In this document: one piece after another, positions 58,641 to 64,000 of the stretch
Numbering within the stretch: position 1 is the first letter of the stretch
How the letters are laid out: every line of letters begins with the position of its first letter
Made by a program: the position numbers and the translations under genes
Notes under the pieces: generated by a model
Told to the model about the DNA's origin: nothing
What the model saw: only the letters and a program-made list of their open reading frames with translations
Database searches by the model: none
NCBI GenBank assembly: GCA_030674185.1
Contig: JAPXFY010000022.1
Coordinates: 39,046,130-39,110,129 of the forward strand
From: Monoplex corrugatus
Taxonomy: Eukaryota; Mollusca; Gastropoda; Littorinimorpha; Ranellidae
DNA: 64,000 nucleotides
Direction of reading: 5' to 3'

Positions 58641-59509
58641 CATCAAACTAATCAACCCGTCAATGCAAAATGCAACTGTCAGTACAATACATACAACCTG
58701 TGAGTGTGGTCATCAATTATGTTCAACATTTTTAGAATCAAACAAACAAACAAACAAACAAAGTGAATCAGTACATTCCAGAATTACAGTACTCAATACA
58801 TCGTAAGCCAAATTAGTTCAAAAACAGCTTCAGAATCGGCAACACATGACCGCTACGGTGAATGTTGAAAGAGCATCATGTTAGCTAGCAATGACGTTCA
58901 AGGTGCATCATGTTCGCTACAATGACAATGATACTTTTATTCTGCAATGGCGTAAGCTATTAGCTAAAACCCATTTTAAACTTGGGTAAAGGGGAGATTC
59001 TGAAAGCACACCCCACACAGATTCTGAACACACACACCAAACAAAGTCTGAAACAGACAGGGAAGGGCTTGAGAGTTGGTTTTCAGTCACCGACCAGTTG
59101 AAAATTCCCGAGAGTGACTGGCATACCTTGTTGTGTGTCGACGCATCCAATAAGCACTGCTGAACACGACACAAACTGACAGCTCACATTGAAACACTTG
59201 TTAACTTTAAACGAAAAACAGTCATGGGGAAAAAGAGGACAGGGAACCAATACTGAGTTTTATCCATTATACTAACATTTAACGTAAGGTACACGTCTCG
59301 AATACAATAAAATCTTTCCATTCTCTCAGCCTGACTGCCAGCCACTTGCAGGAGAGTGACCGATGGTCACGGTAAGGGGTAGGAACAGATAACCGTGATT
59401 GTAAGACACTGAGAAATTACTGTAACCGCAAGACGACGACCACGGCAGCAAAGCAGAAAGTAATAGGCACCTCACATAGAGATCCCTGTTTCAGAAACCA
59501 AATGTCAAC

Positions 59510-60480
59510 ATGAAGGCAAAAGTACAGTTGGCATTCACACAAACAGAAACAACATTCACACAAATACAGTCAACGTTCACACAGATATAACTAACGTTCA
59601 CACAACTAAAGTTAACAGTCACACAAATAGAGCTAACATTCACATAAACAGAGTTCACATTCAACAGAGTCAACATTCGCTCAAATATAGTCAATGTTCA
59701 CTCAGAAATAACTAACGTTAATGCAACTATAGTTAGCTTCAGATAAATAGAGTTAAAATTCACACGAACATAATTTACAGTTACATTCATGCACTGCATG
59801 TTTCAAAAAACTGAAACTTCCAACATCAAGGCAAAAATAGAGTTTACACTCACAAAAACAGAGTTTACATTCACGCTCAAATATAATAAACATTCACACA
59901 CAAATATAGTAAACATTCCTACACAAATACAGTAAACATTCCTACACAAATATAGTAAACATTCACACACAGATCGAGTAAACATTCACATACACATATA
60001 GTCAACGTTCACACAAACAGAGCTCACGCGTACATATTGTTTCAGAGAACTCCACTTCCAACATGAAGGCAAAAATAGAGTTAACATTCACACAAACATA
60101 GTTCACATTCACACACTATGTTTAAAAAAAAACCAGTTTTCAACATCAAGGCAAAACATACTTAAACGAAACTAGTTCATATTCACACTGTTTGAGAAAC
60201 CTAATTTCCACAATCAACGCAAAAATATATTTAACTCACTTTAACAAAAATAAAATTCACATTCACACACTATTTCAAAAAACCAAACTCTACCATCAAG
60301 GCGAAAATATGGACTACATTCGCACAGAGTTCGCATTCATGTAAATATAATGCATGACCGCACACTGTTTCAGAAAACCTAACTTACACCATCAAAGCAA
60401 AAGTAGACTTATCTTTAAAAAAATACAGTTCACATTCACACATTGTTTCAGAAAACCTTAAGTCTACCATCAAGGCCAAT
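59510..60480. repeat. Degenerate ~20-bp tandem repeat with a longer period
   Basis: CACATTCACACAAACAGAGTT-like units; a longer block with ACCATCAAGGCAAAAATAG recurs about every 120-240 bp at about 59500, 59825, 60060, 60140, 60295, 60390 and 60470. Confidence 0.82.
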
Positions 60481-60504
60481 ACATGGTCCACATCCACTCA
60501 AAGG

Positions 60505-60597
60505 TTCATCAAGTGCCCTACCACATGGCGTTGGTAATCATGGCCCTCCATATGCATCTATCCCTTGTTGCCGCAAGCACATCTTCCACCCTCTCAA
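60505..60597 (-). mobile_element. RTE-like LINE 3' fragment
   Basis: Minus frame ending [19 protein letters not shown] with NAMW before a stop; related to 29600-29820. Confidence 0.7.
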
Positions 60598-60599
60598 CA

Positions 60600-62135
60600 A
60601 CACTACAGTTTCAAAATGAGCAATTCACGGTTGCACAAAGCACTCGCTGAAACTCACATTATATTCTTTCTCTCCCAGTCCTGACAGGCATGACAGTTGA
60701 GAGATCACACCATCAGACTTCCCTCCCATCGCAAAGTCTGACTTCTACCCTGCCTACGTAGCAGCACAGGCATGGAGATTCTTCCATTCCAACCTGGCAG
60801 GTCAGTGATGTGCAACCCTTCAATCCTTGAGCCCCAATTTGAGCCTACACACACGCAGAACATGAAATACACCTGTTAAAGACCCTTTTAAGTCAGCATG
60901 AAACACTCAAGGCTGCTGGATTGGATCCAGAACAACAATGCCTCACCACTGACTATACAATCACCTCTCAGGTGCCAATGCCGCATGGCAACCATCTCAC
61001 CAAGCCGCATGACCCGCTCAGACATGGTCATCAATAATTTTTTTTCACAAACCGTATGGCAAGGTGTGAAGATGACAACCCCCAGGACATAGCCACACAA
61101 CACTTACCATCCAGGTCCAGCCCAACCACCAGAGCAAGACAGAAACAGGGTGTGTTCATACAATCGCAGAAGTGGCCAGACACGGCCTATTTTGTTTTTT
61201 AACTAGGTCTGACATGCCCTTCCCCAAAAAGGGACCCCAATTTTGCTGTCTCTCTGAGCTGTCATCAGGACTTAAACATATAAAAACACAAAAATGATCC
61301 AGCCATGCCAAAAATCTCCTTCTTACAGTTACAGAACTCTGGGAGAGGGTGGGAGCGGTATGGTAAGGGGAAAGCAGTACCTTCTCACACTGGGGGAAAC
61401 AATCACATGAAAACAAGATCAAATTATTTCCCCTGCTACACAGCTGGCATCCCACACTTTTCAGAAATGGTAACACTTGTGGCACAGCCCATATGGGAAT
61501 CCTCTGCACACTAAGACACCTCTTCCAGTATACAGACACTGAGTCTATGAAACTGAGACCATGGAAATGAGTTAAGCACGTCTAAATCTAAAGGGCCTGA
61601 GATTCCATTGGGATGGACAATCAACACATTTTTGGAATAAACACGCAAATATACACCATATTCATTTTACACAGAAAAAAAAATCACAAATCTGAGCAAC
61701 TGAGTCATTTGGGCCTTTGTGAACCCAAAACTGGGTCATGCCTATTTCAACTTTGGCATCTTTGCTGAATTGTCATGCATCCCACCCCCATCCCCACCAC
61801 CCACTTCCGTACACACACACACATACATACACAAATCTGTCAGGAAATCTTTGCTGATTCATTTTGTACCCACACTCCATATCCCCCCCACCACCCATGG
61901 ATACATAACACATCTATCTACCCATCCACACCAACCTACAACCCACACATCCCTCACACACACACACACACCAAAGAATTGCTACAGGTTGTGAGTGTGG
62001 TTCATGTTACAAGCTGATCCACATCAATTGATTTAAAAAACACAAAAACAAAAACTCAGAAAAAACAATATCATAAACAAATCAAAAGGTGAAGAAAAAA
62101 GACCAAGAGAGAGCAGTTATTTGTGTGTTTACTTT
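60600..62135. other. Region without a recognisable gene
   Basis: Scattered short open frames with no domain signature, plus CA-rich sequence at 61800-61970. Nothing supportable. Confidence 0.5.
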
Positions 62136-62136
62136 T

Positions 62137-62218
62137 AAACCACCCTTTCACTCCCTACCCTATTCACCAGCTTCCTGCAGTAAACTGGCAGACAGGGTGA
62201 TGGAGTGAAAAGGGTTAA
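62137..62218. mobile_element. TTAA MITE inner palindrome alone
   Basis: CACCCTTTCACTCCCTACCC, CACCAGCTTCCTGCAG and its near complement, ending AAAAGGGTTAA. It lies 46 bp beyond the stop of the unnamed exon. Confidence 0.75.
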
Positions 62219-62263
62219 CTTCGCTAGACACAGCTGAGGAAGGGCAGCGCGCCTTGACGTAGA

Positions 62264-62376
62264 CTAAGACCCTCCGTTGTAGGCATAGTCGGCCTTGTTG
62301 TGCATAATCAGCTTGTCTTCTACAAAGTAGAAGCTGTCTGACCTCGTCTCGTAAGGTCGGGCCACCATTTCTCGCA
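62264..62376 (-). CDS. Terminal coding exon of an unidentified conserved-looking gene
   Basis: A good acceptor (TGGTATGCTTGCAG) precedes a frame that starts two bases into a codon, encodes 36 residues ([13 protein letters not shown], then [23 protein letters not shown] in sequence) and stops at TAG 62266-62264. Composition, aromatic and charged patterning and codon use look like a real, constrained protein C-terminus and unlike the surrounding repeats. No upstream exon was recognised between 62400 and 64000, so the gene probably continues beyond the window. I do not recognise the family. Confidence 0.5.
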
Positions 62377-63249
62377 CTGCAAGCATACCAGAGTAAGTGC
62401 ACATGTCAATAACGTCAGCATCTGTAAAAACTACAAAGTAAGTGCTTTAACCTGCTTGGCACGATAAGCCACAATCATGGCTTTACCATCCAAACATGAT
62501 GAGCCACGATTGTGGTTTCATTCGTATCTCCCGCTGAATACTGTCCGATCTATAAAGCAAATACAAACTGACCAATCAGAAGGCTTCTTTTGCATGGCTT
62601 CTGCCTTCTTTCTTTCCTTCTTTCTTTCACCAGTCGTCATTTTGCTGTTCTCTGATTGATTTCTCCAAGTTTTGGCACAAAAATGAGTGAGATTGGGACT
62701 GACCTTGAGGTTGACAAGTTGGGACTCTTGTTCACAGTGACTCTGGCAATGATTATGAGGTAAATACGACTTTGTTTTTGGTTCTAAGTGAGCACGAGAG
62801 GCTCAAGCACATGATGAAGGGTATTTTTAGCACATCAGTCATTGATGGAACGTGAGTTGCCGTTCAGTTTGGTTTGTTTACATTGTACTTCTCATTGCAT
62901 GTGCACAGATGTGTTAATTTTCGAACACTCTGTAATTTCACTTTTTCCCGCAAACTGGTGTTTATTTTACTTTTACTGTGCAGTTCAGGATTTCTCTTTT
63001 CCAAATATATGCATGCTTTCCTAGGAAATGTTTACATGAGAGCAGCAAAAATTAAAAACAGTTAGTACCTGTTGACATGTTGGCTCCTGTAAGTTTACGT
63101 TATTGTCTTGCAGTACATTTTTAATCATGTATCGTGCCAAGGGGGTAAATAACAAAAATGGTTTATTACAATTTATACACTTACTGCCAATATCAAAATA
63201 TTCTTCAGAATACTTCAATTTAACAAGCAAAAAATCCATGACAAACCAG

Positions 63250-63470
63250 TCGCCACGGTGCCGTGGTTAGCCCAACAGACTAATGACAAAGAGTTCAAAT
63301 CATTGTGGGATTTTCCCACCCATTACTGGCTCCTACTCGGAGCAAAGTCTGCTATGGGCTCAATGGAAGGACTGGGACCACACAGTCAAGCCTCATCCAC
63401 TTCATGGACGTGTCAATGATGCTGCTGCTCAATTGTCCTGACAGACACTGCAGGTGTATCTGCAATATTT
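63250..63470 (+). repeat. SINE family C, proximal half
   Basis: tRNA-like head with GTGGTTAGCCCAACAGACT and a decayed B box (GAGTTCAAATCATTG), then TACTGGCTCCTACTCGGAG, GACTGGGACCACACAGTC and TCATCCACTTCATGG. Confidence 0.72.
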
Positions 63471-63856
63471 TGGTGATGTGAAGGCACAAAAATCCTGATG
63501 TGTTTTTTTTAGTTTTCATGCAAACTTTTTCAGCATACACTGTAACCATCAAAAGCTATAATCGAAGCGTAGGGGGCTAAAGCCACAAAAAAACATCAGG
63601 AAAGAATACAGAATACAAAAATTTATTCCAAAACAGACCATCGCTCCTTAAACAAAAAACAAAACAAAAAGATACATTATACCAATGCCACGAGGCAGCC
63701 TACATACAATATATAAACAAAACAAAACAAAACAAAAACAAAACAAACAAACAAACAAACAAAAAAACAATTTAGGCAACAGTCACACTAATGACAAACT
63801 TCAGACATAATCAACTTAGTATTCACTGTCAGTGAAGATCAATAAAATCAATGTAA

Positions 63857-64000
63857 TTAACCCTTTGAATCCTACACTCTGTCCACCATCACCCTGCAAT
63901 GTCAACCATGCTAGCAAAGCAAAAACCTAACTCTTTGATTACCTCACCCTTCCTGCAGGAAACTGCAGACAGGGTGAGGGAATCAGAGGGTTAAACTTTT
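63857..64000. mobile_element. TTAA MITE, cut by the window end
   Basis: TTAACCCTTTGAATCC start, left arm with TGCTAGCAAAGCAAAAAC, inner palindrome with shortened left arm, inner TTAA at 63991-63994; the right outer arm lies beyond the window. Confidence 0.8.

Overview
The window is animal (eukaryotic) nuclear DNA. It has spliced genes with GT-AG introns, non-LTR and DIRS retroelements, tRNA-derived SINEs, MITEs and abundant microsatellites, with no operons or bacterial signals. I infer a marine mollusc, most likely a gastropod: one SINE has the tail I associate from memory with marine snail genomes (CACGTTAAAGATCCTG, then a CCCAGCATGCA-type block), and the octamer TAGGCCTA is strikingly frequent. 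No species is claimed.

Only two host genes can be reconstructed completely, both on the minus strand. TRIAP1/Mdm35 has 2 exons (6661-8531, 80 aa). The splicing factor SRSF1 has 4 coding exons (28020-41898, 216 aa). A third minus-strand coding exon with a stop codon lies at 62264-62376 and belongs to a gene I could not name. Everything else is repeat.

Layout. 1-5900: minisatellites, an interspersed repeat (family A) and the first TTAA MITEs. 6661-8531: TRIAP1. 10338-13505: a SINE and a 5'-truncated CR1-like LINE. 14797-15410: a complex foldback. 16099-18350: a cluster of TTAA MITEs. 18460-23130: a repeat-A copy split by a nearly intact R2/NeSL/HERO-type LINE, which sits head-to-tail with a truncated copy of itself. 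24545-27602: tandem repeats downstream of SRSF1. 28020-41898: SRSF1, whose introns carry two CAG-ended DNA transposons, a possible piggyBac-like remnant and a degenerate DIRS retroelement; one of the DNA transposons lies inside the DIRS element, which lies inside intron 1. 42312-46168: a second CR1-like LINE just upstream of SRSF1. 46385-64000: SINEs, minisatellites, microsatellites and more TTAA MITEs.

The most interesting signals are two DNA-level patterns. (1) TAGGCCTA and relatives (TAGGGCCTA, TAGGCTA) occur far more often than chance. In three independent repeat families one copy has TA replaced by TA-GG(G)C(C)-TA while sister copies keep plain TA, so a 5-7 bp insertion with an apparent TA duplication has happened repeatedly. 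(2) A palindromic MITE family inserts at TTAA and carries a central TTAA that hosts a second, smaller palindrome of the same family. It has self-nested, tandemly amplified copies, several filled/empty site pairs, and one hairpin apex patched with DNA copied from about 500 bp away.
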